Positions 20,627-27,659 of a stretch of 27,659 nt of DNA are shown here, piece by piece (the stretch's first letter is position 1; each line of letters starts with the position of its first letter). A program made the translations under genes and the position numbers. The notes under the pieces are model-generated. The model ran no database searches and had not been told where the DNA came from. It saw nothing but the letters and a program-made list of their open reading frames with translations. The stretch is from a virus: the IMG/VR virus record IMGVR_UViG_3300044797_000008, positions 1 to 27,659 of that record. One strand, given 5' to 3'.

Positions 20627-21574
20627 ATGAAACGTTTGATGCCATCCAGCCTCGTGTCTTTCTTGCAGAACACTTCATACCGAAATGTCCTGAAGTCCGA
20701 CCTGTTCCAAATTGTCCTGCCGACCGCTCAAGTCTTGAATGTCTGTGAGGGACAGTTTCACATAAACGTCCCGAGCGGAACTCCCGGATGGACTGGCACC
20801 ACGACAAACTTTTCAGCCAACGCCTCGGGCAGATGGAGCCGTGGAGCGATAACCTCCGAGGCGTCTTTTGATTTAGAAGCCAATACGATGTCGCTTATCT
20901 GTGTCGCTCAACCCACTACCACGTACCCAGGTTTGAACGTTAGCATTCTCAACGCCGCTCGAAATGGATTGTTCGATGCTGCCACGGTCACGGTCTATAC
21001 CGCATACATGCCGCTGGGACAATACGGCAATGTTTCGGCGGGCATAGAAACGAAATTCAGCGGAACGATTACGCAAATAAAAGACATCAATCGCACGAAG
21101 GTGGAATTTGAGTGTGCCGACCCTCTTTATCTGTTGAACATGAAAGTTCCCACTCGGCTCTTTCAACCAGACTGCCCGTGGTCATTCGGAGATGGCAACT
21201 GTAATCCTCCAGGTGGAGCGGCGGCTTACACGCAAGACTTTACCGCCGCAACTAATAGCACCGTGTGGGTTCTTTACCCTGCTACGGCTCTGCCTCAAGC
21301 AGCGGGGTATTTCACGCAAGGCGTATGCACTTGCACATCTGGGAACAATAGCGGGTTGAGCCAGACGGTAAAGGTACACGGCTCTGGAACGCTAACGATG
21401 ATGAACCCGTGGCTGCTGCCCGTCATGGTCGGCGATACCTTCGCTGTAATCAAGGGATGCGATAGAACGCTAACGACTTGTCACGCAACCAAGACGGCGG
21501 CAGGAGTAGCAGCGGACAACTCAGCGAACTTCGGAGGAACTCCTTTTGTTCCGACCAGCGACAAGGCGGTTTAA
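20627..21574 (+). CDS. Tail tip protein (DUF2163 / BR0599-like)
   Basis: I place the start at ATG 20627, 2 nt after the preceding stop. The open frame extends back into the upstream gene but has no good start there. The 315-aa product has the DUF2163 N-terminal part (SLVSFLQNTSYRNVLKSDLFQIVLPT, then LNVCEGQFHINVPSGTPGWTGTTTNFSANASGRWSRG) and the BR0599 C-terminal zinc-like motif with CPWSFGDGNCN, GCDRTLTTCHATKTAA and NFGGTPFVP. In gene transfer agents this protein forms the hub ring with the peptidase. It is followed 2 nt later by the NlpC/P60 gene. Confidence 0.85.
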   Translation: MKRLMPSSLVSFLQNTSYRNVLKSDLFQIVLPTAQVLNVCEGQFHINVPSGTPGWTGTTTNFSANASGRWSRGAITSEASFDLEANTMSLICVAQPTTTYPGLNVSILNAARNGLFDAATVTVYTAYMPLGQYGNVSAGIETKFSGTITQIKDINRTKVEFECADPLYLLNMKVPTRLFQPDCPWSFGDGNCNPPGGAAAYTQDFTAATNSTVWVLYPATALPQAAGYFTQGVCTCTSGNNSGLSQTVKVHGSGTLTMMNPWLLPVMVGDTFAVIKGCDRTLTTCHATKTAAGVAADNSANFGGTPFVPTSDKAV

Positions 21575-21576
21575 TA

Positions 21577-22173
21577 ATGCCTCTGACTATCGAGCAACGC
21601 AACGAGATTGTGGCAGAGGCAAAGACTTGGCTCGGAACTCCCTATCGTGGCTGGTCTTGTCTCAAGGGCTGCGGTGTCGATTGTGGACAACTAATTTACG
21701 GAGTGTTCCGCAATACGGGGCACGTTCCCGTTATCAATAACCTGCCTAAAGATTATTCCTTGCAGGTCGCCCAGCATCGAGCCAGTACCGAATACGTGGA
21801 CTTGATTGCGGTTTACTTCCGAGAGATACCAGAAGCGAAAGTCCTTCCTGGCGATGTTGTTTGCTACAAACTCGGCTTGGCATTCGCACACGCTGGCGTT
21901 GTGGTGACTTGGCCAGAACACATCATTCACGCCTTCGACCACGGCGGTGTAAGCGGAGCCCACGGCATCAACATGCCGAAGTTTCGGAGACGGTCAAAGA
22001 AGTTCTATACCTTGCGTGAGGCGTTCTGCAATTCCGACAAGTCTGAGAATGTGAATGATGCACAGTGTGCACACTTCGAGAAGCCAGCACCGACGCAAGT
22101 AAAAGATGGCTGGGTTTCTGGCTTCTTGAAAAGCATAAGAGGCATTCTCAGTTCCAATGAGAAAGAATTGTAA
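21577..22173 (+). CDS. NlpC/P60 cell-wall peptidase of the tail tip
   Basis: I chose ATG 21577 (MPLTIEQRNEIVAEAKTWLG), 2 nt after the upstream stop. The 198-aa product has the NlpC/P60 catalytic pattern: TWLGTPYRGWSCLKGCGVDCGQLI with the nucleophile cysteine C36, then VLPGDVVCYKLGLAFAHAGVVV with histidine H105, and a third polar residue in HIIHAF (H118). Members cut peptide stems of peptidoglycan, and in phage tails they open the cell wall during DNA entry. The C-terminal 60 residues form a polar linker. The gene shares TAATG with the hub gene, as in gene transfer agent operons. Confidence 0.9.
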   Translation: MPLTIEQRNEIVAEAKTWLGTPYRGWSCLKGCGVDCGQLIYGVFRNTGHVPVINNLPKDYSLQVAQHRASTEYVDLIAVYFREIPEAKVLPGDVVCYKLGLAFAHAGVVVTWPEHIIHAFDHGGVSGAHGINMPKFRRRSKKFYTLREAFCNSDKSENVNDAQCAHFEKPAPTQVKDGWVSGFLKSIRGILSSNEKEL

Positions 22174-25100
22174 TGAGTATTTTCGGCTCCAGTAAACCCA
22201 GCAAGCGGGTTAACAACATTCGAGTAACGCAATCCACGCAGGGCTATCCGATCACTGCGGCGATGGGACAGGTGCGGCTGGGACAGTCTCTCATGTGGAT
22301 GGGCGGGTTTATTGAGCAGGAAGAAAGTGGCGGTAAGGGTGGCGGCAAGAGCGGTAGTTTTTACCTTTACTACGCCGATGTAATCGCCGCATTGTGTAAC
22401 GGTCCCATCACTGGAATAGGCAGCGTGTGGTCTGGTCAGACATGGCTCAATTCTCAAGGCACTAACGAAACGATCACTGTCACCGACAACTACTCACCGG
22501 AGAATGCCGCACTCCTGGTGGTCGATAACAGCGTGGGACTGGTCAACACCTACAGCCAGACCTACACGGATTATGGTCAGCCAGTCTCCACTGTCTTGAA
22601 CGGTAGCGATCTTGCTCCGATGAAACTGGTTCCCTACGGCACAGCCCTGACCACGGGCGAGTATTCCATTTCCTTCGCCAGCATCGGCACTTTCAATCTG
22701 ACATCTTCGTTAGGAGCGGGTGGCGGTAGCACGAACGTTTATAACGGCACGTTCACAAGTCCCACGGGTGCTTCGGGTGCTCTCATCGGCTACAGATTCA
22801 CGGTCGGTGGCTTTACGAACTCAGGCAACAACGGAACGTATTTGTGTACGGCTTCGAGCACGACCCAGTTAACTCTCGCCAACCCCAATGGTGTGGCGGA
22901 GACGCACGCTGCGACTGCCGAGGATGTCGGCAATACGTATCACTTCGCAGCAGCGGACGCTGGCAAGTCGGCACAGGTGACGTATCAACTCAACTATTCT
23001 CTAATCGAGCAACAGGACATCACACTGGTTCCTGCCAGCGGCCCTCCTGGCTATCCCGCTTGCACGGTCGTTCTCAGCCAGCAATACACGCCGACGAACG
23101 TCTTGAACGTCCAGTATTACGGCGAGGACAGTTTACAGAATGGCGTGTCGCTCACACCCGTTACCGGAGCGCCGACCGTCACGGGAACATACAAGGCTAC
23201 GCTGGCGGCAAATAATTACCTCGGGTCGAATACTGGATACTCGACTTTCGTCCAGTTCGCTCCTGGCGACATCGCACAGGAAGTGCTAATCACTTGGTCG
23301 TTTACCAACCAGAGTTCTATCGGGCAGAGTGCTCCCGAGCTAATCAACTTTGAAATGTTCGGCGGTGGACAAGCACAAGCACCGTGGTCTTTCCTCTCGA
23401 CTGGCGGAACTTGGTCGCTCTCTCCGAACTCGGGAACGATGCAAGGCTTTGCGGGGCAGTCCCTCGGGTATACGGGCATTGCCTACGTTGCTTACGGCCC
23501 GATGTTTCTCGGCGATAGCGGAGAGATTGCAGACAATACTTTCGAGGTGCTCACTCCCGACGCTTACGGCGGTGGGATCGTAGACGCCAATCCCGTCCAG
23601 TGCATTCTCCAAGTTCTGACCAACACGATGTGGGGCTTGGGTTCGGGTCAAGTTCCTTTCCCTGTGCTGGCGATCGACAACGGGGCAAACGGCACCTGGG
23701 GTGGGCCTGTAGGAACTCCTGGCACCAGAGCGACAGGCAGCACCGCCTTTAACTGGTTCGCTGCTAACGGCTTTTTCATTTCTCCGAAGATGGACAACCA
23801 AGAGAGTGCCGCCTCTCAGATGTCCAAGTGGCTCGAAGCGGGAATGTGTGCGGCTTTCTTCAGCGAAGGGTTATTAAAACTGGTTCCCTATGGCTCGACC
23901 AGTGCGGCAGGGAACGGCTGCACTTGGGTCGGTCCTTCTTCGTGGGTGGTCGCTCTGGACGATAGTTGCTTCATTGCGAACGAAGGCGAAGATCCAGTAA
24001 AGATCACCCGGACTGCTTGGCAGGACGCCTACAACCAAGTTCAAGTCTCCTGGGAAAACCGCTTCAATCAATACGCCGACGAGATTACGCAAGAGTTCGA
24101 CCAAGCGGCAATCAACCGTTACGGCTTGAGGCAAGAGGACCCGCAGAACTACGACTTTATACATCTGCTCTCATCGGCAACATTCGCTGCCAACATGAGA
24201 GTGAAACGGATGACCAGCATACGCAACAAGTATGCCTTTACGCTGCCGTTCTCCTACAGTTATGTGGAGCCGATGGACATTGTGACAATCACCACATCGT
24301 CCATCTGGGCGGCGGGTCTAAACAACATCAATTTAGGCATCAACGATTTGCCTCTGCGTGTAACGAAAGTAGTGGACGACGCAACGACTGGCCTCAGTAT
24401 TGAGTGTGAAGATTATCAAGCACTGGCTCAGGAGCCAGTTCTGTTTAACAAAGGCATCTCCACTGGCTCGGTAGCGGTGAACCAGTTCGCTGTCCCTGGC
24501 AATACGGTTGCCGTGCTGTTCGAGGCAACCTCTCGGCTCACGAATTACCAGGGCAATCAAATCTGGGTTGGAGCGACAGGCTCCACAAACCAGTGGGGCG
24601 GTTGTAATGTCTGGGTCAGTCAGGACGCCGAAAAGTATCTCAACATCGGAACAATAAATCAGCAGGCACGCATCGGGACATTAGCGGCAGCATTCCCAGC
24701 AGGTAGCGACCCGGATACCACCGATGAATTGATTGTAACTCTTGAGGAGAACTCCCCAGCCTTGGACGCTGGCACGACAGTCGATGCCGATTACAGAAAT
24801 ACCATGTGCTTTGTGGACGGCGAGATTATTTCCTATTCCACTTGCGAAGTCACTGGAGACGACCAGTACACCATGAACGCTATCACCTCTCCAGTAACGG
24901 GCTACATCAGACGTGGTCAGATGGGTTCACAGATTACCGCCCACGACATGGGAGCGGCATTCATGCGGCTCGACCAAGCCATTTTCAAATACACCTATGA
25001 CCCGCAGTGGGCAGGACAGACTTTGTTGTTCAAGTTTCAATCTGTAAATAACTTCAACGCTAATCCTCAAGACCTCTCGACACTGACGCCACTCGGATTT

Positions 25101-25217
25101 ACGGTTCCAGGATTGGGACCCGGCTCAATCGACAGTGCCACGGGATTGGTAATCACCCCAAACACTTTCAACATCGGAGCAGGTCCGATGTCATTCCTAC
25201 CGAACGCAACAACATAA
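22173..25217 (+). CDS. Tail hub / host-attachment protein (Phage-tail_3-like)
   Basis: This 1014-aa protein starts at ATG 22173 (TAATG). Its N-terminus (IFGSSKPSKRVNNIRVTQSTQGYPITAAMGQVRLGQSLMW) is typical of the large tail-tip protein that follows NlpC/P60. The SGSFYLYYADVIAALCNGPITGIGSVW segment, the later YRNTMCFVDGEIISYSTC, and FMRLDQAIFKYTYDPQWAGQTLLFKFQSVN belong to the same family. An inserted Ig-like module lies at about residues 185-250 (GALIGYRFTVGGFTNSGNNGTYLCTASSTTQLTLAN). The protein forms the tail hub and central spike base that meets the cell surface. It is the last gene before the fibre genes. Confidence 0.88.
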   Translation: MSIFGSSKPSKRVNNIRVTQSTQGYPITAAMGQVRLGQSLMWMGGFIEQEESGGKGGGKSGSFYLYYADVIAALCNGPITGIGSVWSGQTWLNSQGTNETITVTDNYSPENAALLVVDNSVGLVNTYSQTYTDYGQPVSTVLNGSDLAPMKLVPYGTALTTGEYSISFASIGTFNLTSSLGAGGGSTNVYNGTFTSPTGASGALIGYRFTVGGFTNSGNNGTYLCTASSTTQLTLANPNGVAETHAATAEDVGNTYHFAAADAGKSAQVTYQLNYSLIEQQDITLVPASGPPGYPACTVVLSQQYTPTNVLNVQYYGEDSLQNGVSLTPVTGAPTVTGTYKATLAANNYLGSNTGYSTFVQFAPGDIAQEVLITWSFTNQSSIGQSAPELINFEMFGGGQAQAPWSFLSTGGTWSLSPNSGTMQGFAGQSLGYTGIAYVAYGPMFLGDSGEIADNTFEVLTPDAYGGGIVDANPVQCILQVLTNTMWGLGSGQVPFPVLAIDNGANGTWGGPVGTPGTRATGSTAFNWFAANGFFISPKMDNQESAASQMSKWLEAGMCAAFFSEGLLKLVPYGSTSAAGNGCTWVGPSSWVVALDDSCFIANEGEDPVKITRTAWQDAYNQVQVSWENRFNQYADEITQEFDQAAINRYGLRQEDPQNYDFIHLLSSATFAANMRVKRMTSIRNKYAFTLPFSYSYVEPMDIVTITTSSIWAAGLNNINLGINDLPLRVTKVVDDATTGLSIECEDYQALAQEPVLFNKGISTGSVAVNQFAVPGNTVAVLFEATSRLTNYQGNQIWVGATGSTNQWGGCNVWVSQDAEKYLNIGTINQQARIGTLAAAFPAGSDPDTTDELIVTLEENSPALDAGTTVDADYRNTMCFVDGEIISYSTCEVTGDDQYTMNAITSPVTGYIRRGQMGSQITAHDMGAAFMRLDQAIFKYTYDPQWAGQTLLFKFQSVNNFNANPQDLSTLTPLGFTVPGLGPGSIDSATGLVITPNTFNIGAGPMSFLPNATT

Positions 25218-25227
25218 AGGAGCACTC

Positions 25228-25644
25228 ATGGCATCAACAGCAGGCGTAACGTATACAGCAAAGCAGGGCTTTCTAAACGGCACCTACCAGTCAACGGATG
25301 TCTACAAGATTGCCTTGTACACTTCCGCTGCCACTCTCGCACCGTCAACCACGACCGTCTACACTTCGTCCGGCGAAGTGGTAGGCACTGGCTACACGGC
25401 TGGCGGAGCCACGCTCTCAGGCATCACCGTCAACATAAGCAGCGGCACCGCTTATCTGACATGGGCGAACCCATCATGGACAACCTCCACGCTAACGGGT
25501 GTAGTGACGGCTTTGATTTACGACAGCACAGCAGCCAATGCCGCTATCGCTATTCTGACCTTCGCTTCCACCAGCACCACGGCTGGAACATTCACGGTCG
25601 TATTGCCAGCGGCAGGAGCCAGCTCTACCGTCACCATTAGCTAA
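25228..25644 (+). CDS. Small tail-tip / fibre-associated structural protein
   Basis: This 138-aa protein starts at ATG 25228 with AAAGGAGC upstream. It is Thr, Ser, Ala and Gly-rich beta structure. Its pattern (AKQGFLNGTYQSTDVYKIALYTSAATL, then TTVYTSSGEVVGTGYTAGGATLSG) is common in small proteins next to tail fibres of siphoviruses. The exact role is unknown. Its place between hub and PA14-domain protein suggests a distal structural part. Confidence 0.7.
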   Translation: MASTAGVTYTAKQGFLNGTYQSTDVYKIALYTSAATLAPSTTTVYTSSGEVVGTGYTAGGATLSGITVNISSGTAYLTWANPSWTTSTLTGVVTALIYDSTAANAAIAILTFASTSTTAGTFTVVLPAAGASSTVTIS

Positions 25645-25662
25645 ACGAAGAAGGCAGAATAA

Positions 25663-27105
25663 ATGTCAATCGCATTAGTCCAGAGCACAACCTCGGCTCA
25701 TTTCGCCGCCGCTACAGGTGCGGGTAATTTACTGCTCTGCGTGGTCTATGCTGCAATTAATCCCACAGTAACGGGAACCCTGACCTTTAGTCTCCCCACG
25801 ACTACCGGGTCTGCGTGGACACTTGCCGACGATGCTCAATACACATTCGAGCAAACTACTAGCGATTATTTAATTGCTGGAGCAGCTGTCTACTTTATTG
25901 AGAACGCTGCCTCGATGGCGGACACTACGACCACCAGCGTTAGCGTGACGAGTGGTGCTGGTGCGGTCACGGTGTCGTTTAGTCTTTATGAGTTCTCTGG
26001 TGTGGCAAAGACTTCCGCCCTCGATGACACGGCGCAAAATGATAATGTTTCGGGAACAGTCAGCGCCATAAATGCTGGGTCACTCACTACGACGGCAACC
26101 GACCTTATCTTTGCTACCTGCACTTATGTTAGTGCCACACACGGCACGGGGTTTACTGCTGGCGTTACCGTTCACGACCAATACATCCTCAACAAAGTCA
26201 GTGGCACAGTAGCAACTGCCTTCGCATCATCAGAAGGCGTGTGGGCTGCGGTCGCTGCATCCTTCAAGACTGGCTTTATTTCTGCCTCGGCTTCCCCGAG
26301 CGGAGTGCATGCCACCTCTGCCGTCGGCACCGCTACCACTTTCACGATTGCATACGCTTTGCCAACTGGTGCGAGCCTCGCTTCTGCGGTTGGCATTGCT
26401 ACGACGATGGCAGACGGATACATTTCCGTTGTCGGTGTCACGATGGTTTCCGCCGTCGGCGTAGAGAACACATTGGGAAGTGCCGAAGCGTTTCCTTCCA
26501 GCCTCAGCATGTCGATTGCGGTTGGCACAGCACTACCAGGAGGAGCACCAGCAAGCGTTAGTCCTCTGGGCGTTTCCATGCTTATTGCGGTGGGGGCAAT
26601 CGCCGCTGGCGTCCCAATCAATTATGGAAATGTCGTAGCAGGTTCGTCTGGTCTGCCAAGCGGCATCAACTCCACATACTTCTATGCTCGCTGGACTGGC
26701 TGGCTTACGTTGAACGGCAACTTCGGAGGTGGAGGACCCCACGGTGGTGGAGGTGGCAGTAGCGGTGGAGACATACCAGGAATTTACACTCTCGGATTAA
26801 ACATTGCCGACGGTGGAGACTTTTATCTGGGTTCTCGATTCATCGTGAATGCTCTCGGAGCCACTCAGACGGCAAACTCTACGTCCACCTATACGCAAAG
26901 TCTATCGGTGGAACTGGCAGCGAACATTCCCTATCCAATCGTAATCGAGTGGCAGCACGGAGCGGGAGCCAACTACGAATGCCAACTGCTATGGACGCCG
27001 CCGAACACCACAACGCCCGTAGTCATTCCTACGGCGAACATCTCGCTAACAGGGAAGTGGTGGAACGGAACTTCTTCTGGTTGGTTCCCGACAACTTGGT
27101 ATTAA
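25663..27105 (+). CDS. Probable receptor-binding fibre with C-terminal PA14-like domain
   Basis: This 480-aa protein starts at ATG 25663 with GAAGAAGGC upstream. Residues 1-205 are a beta domain common in phage and surface proteins (GNLLLCVVYAAINP, VYFIENAAS, VTVSFSLYEFSGVAKTSALD). Residues 212-311 hold five copies of a 22-residue repeat with core P-x-G-x4-S-A-V-G. Residues about 335-470 look like a PA14 carbohydrate-binding domain: YFYARWTGWLTL, GIYTLGLNIADGGDFYLGSRFIVN, LAANIPYPIVIEWQHGAGANYECQLLWTPPN and VVIPTANI. An unusual glycine-histidine insertion (GGGGPHGGGGG) interrupts its early part. The gene ends the tail operon, so it is a likely receptor-binding protein. Confidence 0.78.
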   Translation: MSIALVQSTTSAHFAAATGAGNLLLCVVYAAINPTVTGTLTFSLPTTTGSAWTLADDAQYTFEQTTSDYLIAGAAVYFIENAASMADTTTTSVSVTSGAGAVTVSFSLYEFSGVAKTSALDDTAQNDNVSGTVSAINAGSLTTTATDLIFATCTYVSATHGTGFTAGVTVHDQYILNKVSGTVATAFASSEGVWAAVAASFKTGFISASASPSGVHATSAVGTATTFTIAYALPTGASLASAVGIATTMADGYISVVGVTMVSAVGVENTLGSAEAFPSSLSMSIAVGTALPGGAPASVSPLGVSMLIAVGAIAAGVPINYGNVVAGSSGLPSGINSTYFYARWTGWLTLNGNFGGGGPHGGGGGSSGGDIPGIYTLGLNIADGGDFYLGSRFIVNALGATQTANSTSTYTQSLSVELAANIPYPIVIEWQHGAGANYECQLLWTPPNTTTPVVIPTANISLTGKWWNGTSSGWFPTTWY

Positions 27106-27110
27106 AGACA

Positions 27111-27131
27111 GAACGTTCCGAAGGGTCGTTC
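27111..27131. terminator. Short hairpin between convergent genes
   Basis: GAACG...CGTTC flanks a CC-GAA-GG core, with one mismatch and one wobble pair. It lies in the 24-nt gap between the fibre gene (+) and the unknown gene (-) and overlaps the latter's stop. It could serve as a weak bidirectional terminator. There is no T-tract. Confidence 0.3.
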
Positions 27132-27659
27132 AACGAGGGTGCCTCAAATCTCTCGCAGTGACTACGACAGCTACAGGTATGCCTGTTTTGACCAGAGGGG
27201 TTATGGTTACCTTAAATACCTGAGGGCACAATTCTTCAAAACTGTAGATTTCCAGAACAGTAGGTTGAAATTTCAGCAACGAAGGCATTTGAACGAATGC
27301 GACAGCATGATCGCCGTACGAGAGAAAGTTAACCTGTGCGGCTCCACTATCAGGAAAAACTGGGATACCCAAGCGAGTCGGTGGCGAAGTGAAGTCCCAT
27401 CGGACAGTCAATGGCGCTTCATAATCGGCGTCACAGAAGAATACGATGTAGTTTCCCGAGCGTGTCCCCGCCGGAGCGCTGCTTGGTGGTTTCATACCGA
27501 GGTTGTATAGCCAACACTCGGCGGGTTTGTTACTGAGTTCCGAAACACGAAGCCGAAGGGCATTGTTGTCAGTGGTGACTGCGTGGTGGTCTTGATAGAT
27601 AACGACGACCACAAAAACGCTCCAAGCGACAAAAACCACTCCCGCCGTTCCAATGGCCC
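27130..27659 (-). CDS. Membrane-anchored unknown protein, start outside window
   Basis: The - strand frame is open from the window edge to a TGA at 27132-27130. A GTG at 27639 would give 169 residues, but it lacks ribosome-site spacing and the frame continues upstream with hydrophobic codons (AIGTAGVVFVAWSVFVVVVIY), so the true start is probably beyond the window. The N-terminal part is a single membrane segment. The rest (about 145 residues) is a mixed beta-rich, probably extracytoplasmic domain with two or three cysteines (ECWLYNLGMKPP, NYIVFFCDADYEAPLTVRWDF). It is the only convincing - strand gene. It may be a host gene beyond a prophage edge, or a phage accessory gene. No family is recognised. 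Confidence 0.6.
   Translation of the reverse strand, partial: AIGTAGVVFVAWSVFVVVVIYQDHHAVTTDNNALRLRVSELSNKPAECWLYNLGMKPPSSAPAGTRSGNYIVFFCDADYEAPLTVRWDFTSPPTRLGIPVFPDSGAAQVNFLSYGDHAVAFVQMPSLLKFQPTVLEIYSFEELCPQVFKVTITPLVKTGIPVAVVVTARDLRHPR

Noticed and set aside
27139-27510. 123-codon + strand ORF at the right end
   Set aside because: The opposite strand reads as a coherent membrane-anchored protein across the same stretch. The + version lacks a ribosome site and looks like a shadow.
1-27659. tRNA or other stable RNA genes
   Set aside because: No T-loop-like GTTCRANNC with flanking stems was seen in any intergenic stretch.

Overview
The window carries the late, virion-building region of a tailed double-stranded DNA phage or prophage with siphovirus architecture: HK97-fold capsid, long non-contractile tail, lambda-type tail chaperone frameshift, and a tail tip of the kind seen in gene transfer agents (DUF2460, DUF2163, NlpC/P60, hub). 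Almost every gene is on the + strand, densely packed, with TAATG or ATGA junctions and good Shine-Dalgarno sites. No integrase, replication, repressor or lysis gene is visible. The host cannot be named from sequence alone. The moderate GC content and the style of the secreted PKD protein would fit a soil bacterium such as an acidobacterium, but that is a guess.

Layout. Positions 1-385 are non-coding or hold only tiny ORFs, with two strong hairpins. 386-1134 holds small unknown genes. 1187-1603 encodes a small protein with a sigma-region-4-like HTH, placed like the ArpU/RinA late regulators that precede terminase genes. 1750-3386 holds a ParB-like protein and an ABC ATPase fused to a GNAT acetyltransferase (COG2401-like). 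3383-4242 holds a small ORF, a first P27-type small terminase and an HNH endonuclease. 4243-5637 is a cassette with its own sigma70-type promoter and a secreted PKD-domain protein. 5638-6042 is a second, different P27-type small terminase. 6166-7353 is the major capsid gene, unusually upstream of large terminase (7879-9606), portal (9615-11198), ClpP-like protease (11198-11938) and the connector genes (11943-13501). 13514-15289 is a collagen-like fibre. 15464-17866 holds a gp10-like protein, a glycosyltransferase, the tail tube protein and the chaperone pair. 17875-25217 holds the tape measure and tail tip. 25228-27105 holds distal tail or fibre proteins, ending in a PA14-like domain. A membrane-anchored unknown gene on the - strand runs off the right end.

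Most interesting observation. Three intergenic sites share CGATAGA, exactly 17 nt, then (A/G)ATAGT: at 1598 (just after the sigma-like gene), 6048 (before the capsid) and 15293 (before the gp10-like to tail-tube segment). The other CGATAGA copies seen lie inside genes and lack the second box. The simplest reading is a phage-specific late promoter set, possibly served by the 138-aa sigma-4-like protein. Sites A and B each begin a segment containing one of the two most abundant virion proteins (capsid, tail tube). Each of those segments is closed by a hairpin (7596-7628 and 16989-17010), which would favour capsid and tube over the downstream packaging and chaperone genes.

Other points of interest are the ParB plus ABC-GNAT pair beside packaging genes (a possible DNA-modification or packaging-control module), two distinct small terminases, a Thr-rich collagen fibre close to a glycosyltransferase, and an independently promoted secreted PKD gene inside the packaging region.
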